A stretch of DNA of 64,000 nucleotides from contig NC_081824.1 of NCBI RefSeq assembly GCF_030867095.1, forward strand, positions 304,870,956 through 304,934,955, read 5' to 3'. Below the pieces are notes generated by a model. The model did not search any database. It was not told where the DNA came from and saw only the letters and a program-made list of their open reading frames with translations. The position numbers were made by a program, and so were the translations under genes. Each line of letters opens with the position of its first letter. The first letter of the stretch is position 1. This DNA comes from Alligator mississippiensis. Its lineage: Eukaryota > Chordata > Crocodylia > Alligatoridae. Positions 1 through 12,030 of the stretch are shown in pieces.

Positions 1-1359
1 CCTGGGCCAGACGGGGGTGGGGCGGAGCAGTGGCTCCCCGGAACCCCTCTGTCAGCTGCGGGAGTGCGGGCTCCCCTCCTCCCCGGGGCCCTGGGAAGGA
101 AGCTATGCAGCCTCTGCCCTGCCCGGGGGCTTAGCCGGCGGCCCTGCGCCCGCAGCCTCTCCCCCCAGCTAGCCAGGCCGCAGTGTGCGTGTAAAACGGA
201 TGGCGGAGCTCGGTGGCCCTTCCCTTCCGGAGGGAGGCAGAGCAGGCACGGGGCCAGGCTGCCCCTGAACCGAGAGAGATCACGACCGCTGATGCGGGTT
301 GCCTGGCTTGGCCCACGGTGCACGGGGATGCCTCGGGAGCCGGCAGAAGTAAAGCAGCGCTTCTTTCCATGCACGCGTCCTCAGTCCCCCCTCCCCCCAG
401 CTCTCCAGGCCCCCCTGCCCAGGCAGAGCCCGGGGGTGCAGCCCTCTCCTGGGGGGCAGCAACCCAGAGCAGCGCCCCTCGGCAGCTGGAGCAGGAGGGA
501 GGACGGGCTGGTCGGGGCCCCGCGGGGACTGGGGTGCGGATCGCTTCCCATCTCCCGCCTGGATGGATGCTGCGGAGGTGGCAGCAGCGCCGGCCGCCGG
601 GCTCGCTCCGCAAACAGTGCGGCCCCGGAAGGGCCACTGGCAAGGCGGGCGCGGGGCGGGGGCCGGGGAAGCGGGGCTCCCCCGCACCTGCCCGGGGGAG
701 GCGGCGACCGGGCTCTGCCACGAGCGGGGCTGCTTTCCAGGTGGCCAGGAGCGTGCTCGTAAACCCTAGGGCCACTTTCCCGCGGGGATGCACGGCCTTG
801 CTCTTAACACGTGTTTCAGTTTGGGCTCGAGACTGTCCACGAGCCGTCTCGGGCGGCCTGCAGGAAGGGGCCGGCTGTCCTCATTCACCTCCCCAGCCCG
901 GCGCTTCCAGAGGCCGGGCGGCTTTCTCGCAGCTTCTCGCCCAGCCTCAGCAAACCGGGCTGGGTGTGCTCCCCTCCCCTCCCCTCCCCTCCCCTGCCTC
1001 CCTCCCCGAGCCAGCTGGACTTTGCCTCCTCCAGCCGCGCTGTGCCGCCCGGCCCGGCCCGTCCGCCCCCGGCGCAGGAGCGCTCATTCTTCATGTCGCC
1101 AGGATTCAGCTCACAGCTGCGAGAAAACTCTGTTTACCCTTCCAGAGCAGAGATCGATAGTGCTAGTGCTGGGCGGGGGGATAGCATACAAGGACCCCAG
1201 CCCCGGATCAGGGGGGCTTGGAGATGTGATGCATTTTCCGTGGGAAGGCATTGCACTCTCTTCTAGCATCTAAATAAAAGCCAGGTTCTTCGAGCGAAAG
1301 ATAAACCTGTCTCCCTCCCCACCGCCACCCCGACACACACACACACATACACGCAGGCA

Positions 1360-1580
1360 GCAGCCTATATATTCCGCGGGAGAGTTCTCTAAAGAGTGAT
1401 AACTAAATGGCCGACCGTCTCCAGCAATTAACATTTAATCTGTTATCTGAGATCTGCAAACATTCAGAGCTTAGCGCTGTCAGAAAAGTGAATTCCTGCC
1501 TCCGTGCACCTTCTCTGCGCGCCGTGGTAATTGCAAAACACTTACAGCCATTTTAAGCCGTAATTTATTTCTTAGGCGCT
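1360..1580. promoter_or_regulatory. AT-rich island in CpG DNA, candidate enhancer
   Basis: A sharply bounded AT-rich stretch between GC-rich flanks, with several TAAT/ATTA homeodomain-type cores (CAATTAAC, TAATTGCAAA, GTAATTTATT) and GATA-like GATAAC. It has no repeat character and no coding potential. This texture is typical of conserved non-coding enhancers near developmental regulators. Conservation was not tested. Confidence 0.4.
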
Positions 1581-1994
1581 GGGAGTCTCCCCGTGCCTGC
1601 CTCCCCTCCGCCCGGCTCGCTCCCCCCGCCCTGTCACCGGGAGCCAGCGGAGCAGGAAGGCTGGGCTTTGTGTTTGCCTAGGCATCCTGTCGTCCAGCCA
1701 GCTGAAAAATGTCTCCTGATTGCTTTTTTTTTTTTTTTTTGCTTAAGCGGCCGCGATCACGAGCCCTCAACCTCTGCTGGCCTGCAGTGTTTGGACTCCG
1801 AGCCAGCTGGCCGCGGAGCCCGGAGGCAGCTCGGTACAGCGCTTCCCAGCCGCACAACCGGGGCAAGGGAGGGAGGAAGGAAGGGAGGGAGGGGGCGGTC
1901 TCCCGCCAGCGCCGCCGCGAGTCTCGCCGGCCCCAGCACTTTGGAGATGCGAGGCAGCCCCGCACGGCTGGGCGGTATTGTGTGCGAGCGGTGC

Positions 1995-2047
<53 letters not shown>

Positions 2048-2084
2048 CCGCACCAACCACCTCGCGCCTCCCTGACGATCGCAG

Positions 2085-2200
2085 GCAGCCTATAAATAAT
2101 TTCCATTATGTTCAGCTGACAGCGCAAGGCGATTAATTTTAATAGCTGTATATTTGCCTGTTTCTCCTAATGCCCTGTAATGAGATGAGAAGCCGGCGAA
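2085..2200. promoter_or_regulatory. AT-rich island in CpG DNA, candidate enhancer
   Basis: Short AT-rich block with CAGCTGAC (E-box-like), GATTAATTTTAAT and CCTAATGCCC, surrounded by CpG-dense DNA. It looks like a small conserved regulatory core rather than a repeat. Its function is inferred only from composition and motifs. Confidence 0.35.
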
Positions 2201-3805
2201 CCCCAGATGGCTCCGTCCCTGTGTGCGGGGGGCGGGCTGCGGGCGGGGTGGGGGGCTGCGCGGCGCCTCCTGCGGGGCCGCGGAGGCCCCCGAGCCGTGC
2301 CCGCCGCCGCTCTCCTTTCTCTCCACCTCCCTCGTCTCGGAGCTCCAGGAGCCATTGTGACGCGGCACAGCCGAGCGCCTGACGCGGCCACTTGTGGGCA
2401 AAGACTTTGCTCCGCGGCCGGCGGGGCTGGGGCTGGCCCCGGCTCGGCTCCCGCGGGCCACGCATTACCCCGGGCTAGCCTGAGCTGTGCGGGCCGGCGG
2501 GGGGAAATGTAGCGGATCGCTGTCGCTCGGGGTGAGGGGAGGGCGAAGGGGATCACGGATCACAGCCCGTCCTATTAACCTAAATTCCGTATCTTTGTGG
2601 CCTACGGTTTTGGCGGCAGGCGGGGAGGCGGCGGGGGCGGGGGAGGAGACGCCTCGGGAGGTGGGTGCTTTGTGGGAGCAGGGAAATCAACACGCTGCCT
2701 CGCCGCCGGCAGCAGCAGCCAGCGCTGTGGTCTGCCCGCCCGCCCGCCCGGGTGTGCGAGTGTGTGTGCGTGCGTGCGTGTGTGACAAAGCCTCGCAGCA
2801 GCCAGCCAGCTCGCTCCTGCATCGGCCGGGGGAGGGGGAGGAGGAAGCGAGGAGATTTCTAAATGTAGAGGCATTGTAGCGAGTCCCGGATCCAGGCGAG
2901 AGAAAGGAGCCGGTTCCTTCCCTGCTTAGCCAGGTGGAACCCCGGCGAGGCCGGCACCTGTGCTTGCCTCCTCTCCGCAAGGCGTGTGCTGATAATGACG
3001 GCGCTTAATTGCATTTCTTTGAAGGTCATTTGAAGTTCCAGGCAGGCTGCGTTTCGCTTGCAGACCTCGCAGACAATGCGTGCGCTCCGTGCTGCATGGC
3101 AAGCACGGGGCATCCGCAGCGCCGGGGCGGGCCGGACGCAGGCAGCTGGCGCCTCCCCCGCCTACACGCGCGCCCCGAGCCTGCCCCACAGCCGCGCGGA
3201 GTCCTTCTCTTGGCAGAAAGGGCGGCAGGCGGCACGCTGCAGGGCCGGGCACCCTGCCCCCCGCAGCCCCACCGCCGGGCCCACTCGAGAGCAGTGCCAG
3301 GCTGCCTGCCTGCCTGCCGGGCTCTTCTCGTTGCGGGCTCCTCCTGGCCCACGGGCTCTTGTTCCTCCGGAGAGGCTTAGGGGAGTGGGAAGCCCGAAGC
3401 ACATCCGCCCAGGACGGGTCGGGGCTGCGAGCGAGGAGGCGGAGGCCCCAGGGGCTCGAGGCACCACGGCGGCCTTGCAAGGGGCAGCCCATTGTAAGAG
3501 GATGTGGCACTCTTTAAGTCCATTCCCGCCTCCACCCCCCTCCCACTTCCCACGTGGACAGTCAGGCTTTACTGCTGAAAACAAGGCTTGATTAACCGGT
3601 GGCCACAGGGCCCTGGCTTCCCCACAGGGGCTCCCTGGCTCCAGCACTTCAGTGGCTTTCCTCCCCCGCCCCGTCACACCATCTCGCAGCGCACGGCAAC
3701 ACTGAGTGCTGGCGGCCGGGGAAGCCGCACTCCCTAGGGAACGGCAAGGGGGGCCCTGGGAGTCTGAAGTCAAGTGAAAGGCAGGGTATAGACTAGCCCA
3801 CGTGT

Positions 3806-4205
3806 GCCTACGCGTGTATATATGTATATATTTGTATATGTATGTGGATGCATTATGTATATACATGTACACACACACATATATATATGTGCATATATAT
3901 ATATATATATATATGCTTGTGTGCATATAGATGTGTGTGGATTTATGTTTGTATGTGTATATGTATGTGCATATATATGTATATGCTGAAACTTCCTCAA
4001 CCTGATGAAGCATTTTTGAACCCGATTTCCCCCCACACTATTTAAGTTGGTTTAATAAAAGATATCAGATTCACCCCGAGAACCTTGTCTCTCTATATGT
4101 ATAACTTGTATATGGTTGCATATATTTATATATATGTATATATGTATGTGCATATATGTGTATATATGTATATACTTGTATTCGTATATGTATATACTTG
4201 TAAAT
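3806..4205. repeat. TA/TG microsatellite pair
   Basis: Two blocks (about 3806-3985 and 4096-4205) of TATATG, TATGTG and GTGTATA repeats flank about 110 bp of ordinary sequence. They separate two CpG-rich blocks. Apparent reading frames rich in Tyr, Ile and Cys across this stretch come from the repeat and are not genes. Confidence 0.85.
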
Positions 4206-6791
4206 GTGTGCAAAGAGCAGTGTGTCGGGAAGAGACAGAAGCAGCACCGCGGGGTTTCCCCTTCCCCTGTGAATCACACGGGATCTCCCAGGGGTTGACC
4301 CCAGCGGCAGTGTGAGGAGGGAGCTGCCGGAGGAATAAAGAGAGTGGGCAAGGCCAAGAGGCGTCAGTAGCAGAGCGGGGACCAGAGGGGCTGGGTCCTT
4401 CGTGTCCTGTGGGCTGCACACAAAACGTGTCGCGGGGTGGAGAGAAGCTGGGGTGCGGAGGTGGGAAGAATCAGCTGAAGGGAGAGAAAGCGAGGACGCG
4501 CAGGCCCCTGCGGTGGAAGCCGCCTTCAGTGAGTTTGAGACGGGAAGTGCGGCTTCCCGGCGGCTGTCCGGGAGCCGGAAGAGGCAGGGGAGGCCCCGCG
4601 CAGGGCGGCAGCCTGTGCTCAAGCCGAGCGAGCATTTCCTGGGCTGTGACGGCTCGTGAGCAAATCCGGTTCCTCAGCGCGCAGCCCCGCGGCTCCCCTG
4701 CGAGCCGGGCCCCGCAGCGGCGGGTGCAGCGGCGGAGCCCCGCAGGAAAGCGACTCTGCCCCTGCTGCCCTCGGGGCGGGGCAACTCCCTGCTGCCCCTC
4801 GGAGCCTGACCCCAGGGTTAAGCATTTCTTTAGAGAGAGGCTGCCTGCGCCTCATCATCATCACCCGCCCGCACTGCTCCCGCCGCCGCGCAGGGCCATT
4901 CACTGCGCGCGGGCTTCTCAGCGCCGCACCTACCCGTCCCCAGGCACCTCGGTGCCGGCAAAACCCCAGCCTCCCCGCCGGAGAGCCTGCTCGGGGAGAC
5001 CTGAGAAAGGGCCTGTTCCCGGCCACCCCCGTGCAGGGGCCGCGAGGCGAGTGTCCCCACGGCCCCCGCCTGGATCAGGGGCGCCCCGGGGTGCCCGGGC
5101 CTGTGGGCAGCACAACGGCAGAAAGGGAGACAGCCTGAAGCCGGAGGACACGCACCGGGGCGGGGGGCAGAGCCCAGAAGCCCCTCGGGGGCTGGGCGGG
5201 GGCCCGGGAGCCTGCCCCGGGGCTCCCGCGGGGCCGGGATTGTTGCGGCCGCCGAGCAGAGACGAACCCGGTCCCGCTCCCGCCGCCGCTGAGATGCAGC
5301 TTCGCTAGGGCTCGGCGGCTCCCGGTTGCGGCCCCAGCCCAGGTGCTCCTCGCCCGCCCCCGGCCCCCAGCGCCGCCCGGCTCCGTCGGGGCCCCCGGCC
5401 TGCAGCGAGAGCCCCGCCGCCCCCCATCCCGCTGCTGCTACTGCTGCTGCTGCTCCCCCCGCCGCTCGCCGGGCCCTTTAATCAATTTCACCCTATTAAT
5501 TATTAATGTTACGCCAGGCAGGCTGCAAGGGGGGGGGAGGGGGGAGCTGCTGCTGCTGCCGGGAGTCTCCGCGTGTGCCTGCGAGCGCGGAGCGGCCCAT
5601 CGCCCCGACCTCCCGGCCGCGGGGACAGGGAGGGTGCCCCAGCGTCCCTTGCTCCCTCGCGGAGCAGCTTTGCTGCCGGCCCCGCACCGACTCGGCCCAG
5701 GCTGCAAGCGCCCGCCCTGGGGCGCCCCGGCCAGCCCCGGCCCAGCTGCCCTCCCCCTTCCCGGGAGCGCGGAGAGGTGGGGGAAGCGGGAGCTTAACCC
5801 TCTCGCTGCCGGCGGCACGCCCTCATCCCCCCTGCTCCGGGCCGGGGGAGGGGGTGGCTTAGGGAGGGAGGGAGGGAGGGAGGGAGGGACACTGCCCCCG
5901 CAGCCCCGGAGCGCGGCGGGCGGGGGCGGCTCTCGGGAGAGCTCGGCAGCTGCTCTCAGGCAGGCAGCGCCTGGAAATCTATTTAAAGCGCGGGGAAGGG
6001 GAGGAGAACAAAGCCGGGGAGGAGGGGACGGGGCGCGGGCAGCGCCGCATGAGCCGGCGCTCACATCTGTCCGCGCCGCGAGCTCTGCGCAGGAGGGACC
6101 CGCTGCAGCCCTGCCCTGAGCCCGGGGCCACAGGCAGGCGCCTCCTGGGGCAGCCCTGGCTCCGCTTCTTGTCTCCTTTTCCTGTCCTGCCCCCGCCGCC
6201 CCAGCGAGGGGCCCGTGCGGCCCCCGCCCGGCCGCTCCCCTCCCGCACCCAGCCCAGCCCAGCCACCCTGGCACTGCGAGGCAGCGGCGTGTGGCTCCCG
6301 GGCTCTGGTGTTGGAGTACGAGAAGAAAGGAGGAAGTTAGCGAGCAGGAGAGCCGAGAAAAGCCCGCGTGTGTCGCTCACGTCCGGAGTGAAAGCGAAAG
6401 GCCCGTGCGGCTCCCGCTCTTTGGCCCTGCGGCTCCCGATTGCTCGGCCTGGCGGGCGAGGGCACGGGCAGGCCGCCGGCCGCTCACAGCCTCTCGGGGG
6501 CTCTTTAAAGCAGCGCCTGGGGGGAGCTCAAGCGCGCTCAGCGGGTGTAAATCCGGGGTGCCCGTGTGTCCGCCCGGGGAAGGGGCACGAGGCCGTTTGG
6601 CTGCGGTACCAACCTCCCCAGCTCCGCCGGGGCAGGGCTCCTCGCCCTGGGGACGGCAGCGGGCCTGGCAGAGGCTTGTTCGCGCAAATGGCCCATCCCC
6701 ACCCTGCCCCCTGCACTGTCTGCACTGTCCTCCCATCGCGCCAAGGGCGCCGGGAACCCTGAACACCCATTGTTCTGCCCCTGCCACGGGG

Positions 6792-7444
6792 CGCTGTCCC
6801 CGTGTGCGCTCCTGTGTGTGCTCCTGTGTGGCCGTGTCTGTGCCTCTGTGTCTGTATGTCTGTGTGTGTTTGCCCGTATGTCTGAGTGCACCTATGTGTG
6901 TCTGTACCCGTGTGTCTATGTGCCTCTGTACCTGTGGCTGCATGAGTGTGTGTGTGTGTGCCTGTGTGTGGCCATCCGTGTCTACATGTGCGTGTCTGTG
7001 CCTGTGTGCCTCAGTGTGGCTATGAGTGTGTGTGCCTGTGTGCGCCTGTGTCTACGTGTGTGCATGCCCGTGTGCCTCTGTGCATGTCTGTGCGTGTGTG
7101 TACCTGTGTGTTGTTTCTCTGTGTGCCTTTGTGTCTATGCATATGCACGCTCCTGTGTGCCTATGTGTGTCTGTACCTGTGTGTTCCTGTGTGTGCCTTT
7201 GTGTCTATGTGTGTGTGCCCCCGTGAGCCTCTATGTGTCTGTGCGTGTGTGTGCATGTGTGTACCTGTGTTGTCTCTCTGCGTGTGCCTGTGTCTGTACA
7301 CGTGCTTGTGTGCCTGGGTGTACCTCGGTGTGCCTGTGTGTGCGTGTGTACCTGTGTGTTGTCTCTCTCTGTGTGCCTTTGTGTCTATGTGTGTGTGCGC
7401 GCGCCTGTGTGCCTGTGTCCGCGTGTCTATGTGTGTGCGTGCGG
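6792..7444. repeat. GT-rich array with higher-order period
   Basis: About 650 bp of degenerate TGTG/TGCCTGTG/TGTCTATG sequence. A higher-order unit is visible: TACCTGTG recurs at 7101, 7174, 7262 and 7349, each followed by a GTGTCTATG-type segment, giving a 73-88-bp super-period. Cys/Val-rich open frames across it are repeat artefacts. Confidence 0.85.
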
Positions 7445-8538
7445 TGCCGGGCTCGTGGCCTGCAGCGGGGCGGGCCGGGAGGCCGGGAGCTAAGCGGAGC
7501 AGCGCCCGCACGTGCGGCGGGTTTCTCCCGGGATGCTCCCAGCCGCGCAGGGGAGGCCGCGGCCTTTCAGGCCTTACTTCGCTACCGTCTCCGCGGCTTC
7601 CTGCCTCCCCCGTGCCCGGGGCCCGCGCCCCTCCCGGCGCTGTCTCCGAGCCGGCCTGTGTGGTGCCAGCGCGGAGCCCACGCTGCTCCGGCGGCCGGGA
7701 ACAAAGCTGCCATTCAGCGCGGGCTGCCCGGGGCCCGGCCGGCTGCTGCCCCCACTCCGCTCGGCAGCGAAAGGCTCGGGGAAGCGGGGCCCGCCGAGGC
7801 CCGGAGCAAGAGGGCCGGGAGCAGCCTGAGCTCGGGCTGCTGCGCTCCGGGCACGGGGCGCCAGGTCGGGCCGCGCCGTGAGCCCTGGCACTGCCCGGGG
7901 AGGGCCGCCCCCCCCTCCCCCCCGCAGTGACCCCCGGCGCTCCAGCTCCTCTCGCTTCCTGCTCAGCGCAGCTAATTGGATCAGCCGCCGCCGCTGCTGC
8001 TGCTTGTTGATTTTTCCAGCTCGCAATCATTTCGCCTGCTCCGTGCCCCGTCCCCTCCCCCCGCAGCCCATAATGAGCAACTTGTTGGCTCTGTGTGAGC
8101 CGCAGCCCCTCGGAGGAGAGCAGCGGGCTCCCTCCCTCGCGCCCACAGGGACGGAGGGCAGGGGCCGGCGGGTCAAGTCACAGGCTCTCCCCCAGCCCTG
8201 CAGTGAACCCAGGGGCGAGACACTGGAGGGGGGCCACGCCGGCCCCGGCCCCGGCCCCTGCCCCTGCCTGTGCGGAGGAGAGGGCACGCAGGTGGCCTTA
8301 GCCCGCTCGCAGCGACCATCCTGCGTCCACCCCCGAGGCCCCGCGGGGGGCGGCAGGTTGGATACAACCGAGCCGCCTGCTCCCGTGGCCGGCAGGAGGA
8401 CCATGTCCGGGCGGGGGTGATCCAGCGGGGGCAGGTGGTGCTGGGAGCAGAAGCTGGACTCGATGCCTCCCGCCGGTCCGGGCACCCCTCCTTTTCTAGG
8501 TCGGGGGAAAGCCCGGGAGCCTTCCGCCGCGGCCGCGG

Positions 8539-8570
8539 CCCCGGCCCCGGCCCCGGCCCCGGCCCCGGCC
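8539..8570. repeat. CCCCGG hexanucleotide run (GGGGCC on minus strand)
   Basis: Five consecutive CCCCGG units plus a partial sixth lie inside CpG-rich DNA; the minus strand therefore reads GGGGCC five times. A related degenerate run lies at about 8240-8266. GGGGCC tracts can form G-quadruplexes and can expand. Confidence 0.85.
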
Positions 8571-9399
8571 CGCGAGCTGGAAGCAGCAGCGAGGGAAAGC
8601 CCGGGGTGGAAGTTTCCTGTGTCCCCGGCCGGGCTGCGGGCGGCTCTGCCCCCGGGCTGTGCCTGCAGCCGCCGGCGCGGGAGCCGGGGTGGGGCAGTGG
8701 AAGTGCCCGCGCCGCGCAGGAAGAGCAGCCTCCGGAGCCTTTTGCCTCATGCAAGATGCTGGCGATAAGGAGCCTGAGCAGCATCCCCTGCTCGCCGCCT
8801 GTGCGGCTCCGCGCCTGCGCACTGCGGCCGCCGGAGCCAGCCCGGCCGGGAGTCGCGCGCGGAGTTGTCCCCCGCTGCTCGGGCGCCTGGCGGGGACCGG
8901 CACCTGGCCCCGGGGGGGGGGGCCACGGCAGCACGGTAGGAAGCGGCTCGCGAGCCCTGCGCCGGATGCATGCAGCCGCACGGACGTGCAGGCAGGAGCT
9001 CTGCCTCGCGGCTCGAGGGGAGGCGGGCAAGCCGCAGGGGGGCCCTTGTTCTGCTCCCCCGACCCGGCCCCCTCGGGGTGGGGGGCAGTCCCCACCTGCC
9101 TCCCGGGGCCTCGCCGGGCTCGGGTGACTTTTCCGGGCTCGGCGCCCACTTTGCGGACACACCCAGCCCCAGCCCCAGGCTCGCCCTGGGTCCTGCCCTG
9201 GCTCGCCCCGGCTGAGCCAAGTACAGCCCGGCAGGCAGGAGTCAGCGCGGCTTTGCTCCCCCGTCCCTCCGGCGGGCTGCAGCGCCGGCGCTGCTCGTGC
9301 GCCTCGGACCTGCGTGCCGGAGTCGCAAGCGTCGGGCTGGGGGATTCCTCGGATCGGTGGTTGTGTGCGGAACCAGGGGGCGGCCCCATGGCCCTTGCC

Positions 9400-12030
9400 G
9401 CGCTAGGGTCCTCAATCTCTAGCAAACCTTTCACGGGGGATCGGAGTTGCAAAGGTGCAGAGGCTCCTCATTTCCGGAGTTTTGCTCCTAAAATCCCTGT
9501 AAGGTCCCCCGGCACCTTTCCTGTTCTCCAAAGCTTGGGAGGAGGCATGCTTAAGAAATGTTTGTGTGGTGTGTGTTCTAGCTGGAGAGCAAGACTGAGA
9601 CAAGAATGATGAGGAAACCCCTTAGTCATGTTTTTTTGTGGGGGGGGAAGTTATATTCCAAGTGGATCAGTACGGATGTTAAGTTTGTGCTCAAGGATCC
9701 TATGGCTTGGTGGGACTGCACCTCTATCCTGTTTTTAGTTTGCTCTCAGTCATGTTCTGAAGAAAAATACTGCAGTTCCGTGCACTCACTTTTATGTGAC
9801 TCCTTCGGCGATGAAGTAACTAGCCAGGCTGGATCCACCAAGGGTTTAGACATGCAAGGTCTGATTTTTGTGTACTCTGATACCTGGAGGAGTCTTCGGT
9901 CCCCAGTTAAGCAGCAGTGTGGTCCCATGTGGAGAGTTAGGCACTGCACAATGAGAAGCTCAATGGCTGGCAGGTTGAGCCTTTCCAAGCTACTCAGGAA
10001 TGTTTAAACCTCACTCCTCAAGGGTACTAGGCCTCTCGCTCTGCTCAGGAGTCCTAGCTAGAGCCCTCTTCCCCCTCCTCCAACTTAGGTGCCTAAGACT
10101 TTTTCACAAAAATAAATAAAGCCCACCCCTTACAGCTGGAAACCCAGGTGTCACCAGGCAAGTGGGAAACCTGTTTTCAAGCCTCCCTTCTGCCTGATGT
10201 CCTTCTGACTGGAGGTCAGGGACCCAGGACCCCCACCTTCCAGGAGAGTCTCCATGTTGCTGGGTATTCCGGGGTGAGCGTCTCTCAAGTCACTCTTGTT
10301 GAAGAATTAAATATGCATTGGGTCAGATACAGAGATCTGGACTGCACAGACAGACTCTCCCACTCACGGAGGGGGCAGGAGAGTCAAGGCCTACCTAGCC
10401 CCTACTCCAGTGGCAGCCAGTATTCAATTACTGTATCAAGTGAAACAGATGCTGCTAGTGGGGATGGGGGAACACAGTTCTAAAGCACCCAGAGCCTGGG
10501 AAATTAGAGTGTTTTCCTAATGTATAAGAAACAGACCTTTAAGGTCCTGCTCCAAAACCAGTGGGATCATAGGTGTCGACTTTAATTTTTACAGGGGGTG
10601 TGGGGAATGGGCACACTAAGATGATGGACATGTGGAAAGTTTTACTCATTTCAAGTGACATCCCTCTTACCAAGGGGGGTCCAGGCCCCCCTTGTGTGGG
10701 GTGGAGATTCAACCCTGTGTCTTCCACAAGGCAGCAGAATCCTGCAACCAGAGGCCAAGTGGAGAAATAGCTGCACAGAGCCAGCCCCCAAAATCCTGAT
10801 CTGCTTATCCATAGCTGTCTTTTGGGCAAGGCCCAAGTCAGGAGGTACATCCTGTGAAAACCTCCTAGAGCAGGCCTTGCTGGTGAGTTTGGCAGGGGAA
10901 TGCCTGGTGCTGGGGCTTGCGTGCTGAGGAGCTCAGTGGCACAGGGACTTAGGTGGTTGCCTGCATGCCCACAAACAGACAGGTAGGTACCTACGGACTT
11001 TATGCACTTACAGGGTTACACAGCCACTGAGCAGGGGGTGGGGGTGGGGGTCTCAGTGGTGCCCAAGTCCCTTGGTGAATCTAGCCCTAAACATTTTGTT
11101 CTTTACCCTTCCACAAATGCAGTGTTCTGTGGTTATGCTGTCCCAGCGCTGAACCTTGAATTTAAACATTCAGTTGTGTAGAGGTTGCAGAGCTATGCTG
11201 GAGGCAGCGCTAACTTGTGTGCATTTGGCTCTGATAAGGATTCTTAAACAATGAGGTGGTCTGTCCTACAGGGTCACTGTTCCCCTGGTGGCTGTTGGTG
11301 TTTATTTTATGTATATTGCTGTAGAGCTTGTGAGCAGCAGTTGGAAACCTGGAACCCACTGTGCTAAACACTGTGCAAACTCAGCCTGTGCCCCAAAGAG
11401 CTTGCGATCTGAGTGTAAGACAGGAGACAGCAGTGGTTACAGTGCTCTGGATGAAATCACGAGACAATATGGGTCAGCATGAAAGGCAGAGGTCACTGCT
11501 CAGCACCTGCCTACCTGTCACTATATCCTAGGCATCAGCAAGGGATGCATGGACAGTGAAGCAGCTTTGCAGGTGTCTGTGGCATTCCTCCTGACCATGG
11601 AAGGTGGAATAGGAGAAAGCAGGAAAGGGCCTGTTTGAAAATTTAAGAATTGTGATATAAAAGCCATCCTGGGTTGATGGAGGATGTCTTGGGATCGACC
11701 AGGAGAAGCTGTGGGGGAAAGCCAAGACAGAGCAGTCAGGTCAAATCCCTTGTTTGATGGTGTGGAGAAAGGGGAGGCAGTAGGAGGAGATACAAAAGAA
11801 GCCACTGCAGAGGGGTGACCCAAATGGCCAGGAGTGGGACAGACAGGCATTTGTCGAGGCCGGGAAAGAGGATGTGGCAGCGGTTGCAAAGAACGTGATG
11901 ATGCTGGCTGAGAAATGGGAGAGGGGCTCTCCCAGCTCTTCTGTGACCATCACTTCTCACACCCTTTGTAGTGGCAGTGGGAACCAGCTGGGGGGTGGGT
12001 AGTTATAGGCTTCTCCTATTGCTGCGCCAG
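9400..12030. other. CpG-poor spacer with old repeats
   Basis: Composition drops abruptly from CpG-dense to ordinary. No gene is supportable. The right half (11290-11970) is a fossil L2-like LINE. The left half has repeat-like phrases such as 'cttaggtgcctaag' near 10085 and 'gtgcccaagtcccttggtgaatctagccc' type text near 11062-11090, which I recognise only as reptile interspersed-repeat style without naming a family. Confidence 0.55.
11290..11970 (-). mobile_element. Fossil L2-like LINE, 3' end of pol plus 3' UTR
   Basis: Read on the minus strand, about 11736-11960 gives broken remnants of the C-terminal segment of L2/CR1-clade reverse transcriptase: a degraded cysteine-asparagine 'YCN' region, then L-x-GLDK, then HVTPL...SLHWLP-like residues split across frames, then a HTIK motif. 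Downstream (11300-11600) follows a tail with AAGCTCTTTGGGGCA, GTTTAGCACAGTG and an AT-rich end, the usual L2-type 3' tail. Stops and frameshifts abound, so it is inactive. I recognise the sequence style from turtle and crocodilian genomes; the exact family name is uncertain. Confidence 0.75.

Larger units (their letters stand above)
1..3780. other. CpG-rich non-coding block, left edge
   Basis: GC-rich DNA with very frequent CG dinucleotides and no credible gene. Open frames here are long only because stop codons are scarce in GC-rich sequence; both strands and several frames are open at once. Two AT-rich islands interrupt it (1360-1580 and 2085-2200). Simple repeats are a CTCCC run at about 964-1000, a T run at about 1723-1740 and a TG/CGTG run at about 1998-2045. 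It resembles a CpG-island promoter or Polycomb-type domain; no transcription start can be fixed by eye. Confidence 0.7.
4206..9400. other. CpG-rich non-coding block
   Basis: Dense CpG sequence without a supportable gene. It contains a short TAAT-rich core at 5475-5515 (ATTAATTATTAAT), a GGGA repeat at about 5858-5890, a GT-rich array at 6792-7444, a small AT-rich patch at 7970-8090 and a CCCCGG hexanucleotide run at 8539-8570. Overlapping open frames on both strands reflect stop-codon scarcity. Likely CpG-island or Polycomb-type DNA upstream of BCOR. Confidence 0.65.

Noticed and set aside
3804..4045. Tyr/Ile/Cys-rich small proteins at the TA/TG repeat
   Set aside because: Direct translations of a microsatellite on both strands.
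6566..7930. Cys/Val-rich 454-residue open frame resembling a cysteine-rich secreted protein
   Set aside because: The cysteines come from the TGTG array; no signal peptide with a consistent frame or known domain.
10560..10900. Possible hAT-type element starting CATAGGTGTCGACT
   Set aside because: The start resembles a reptile transposon end but I could not find a convincing inverted right end or target duplication.
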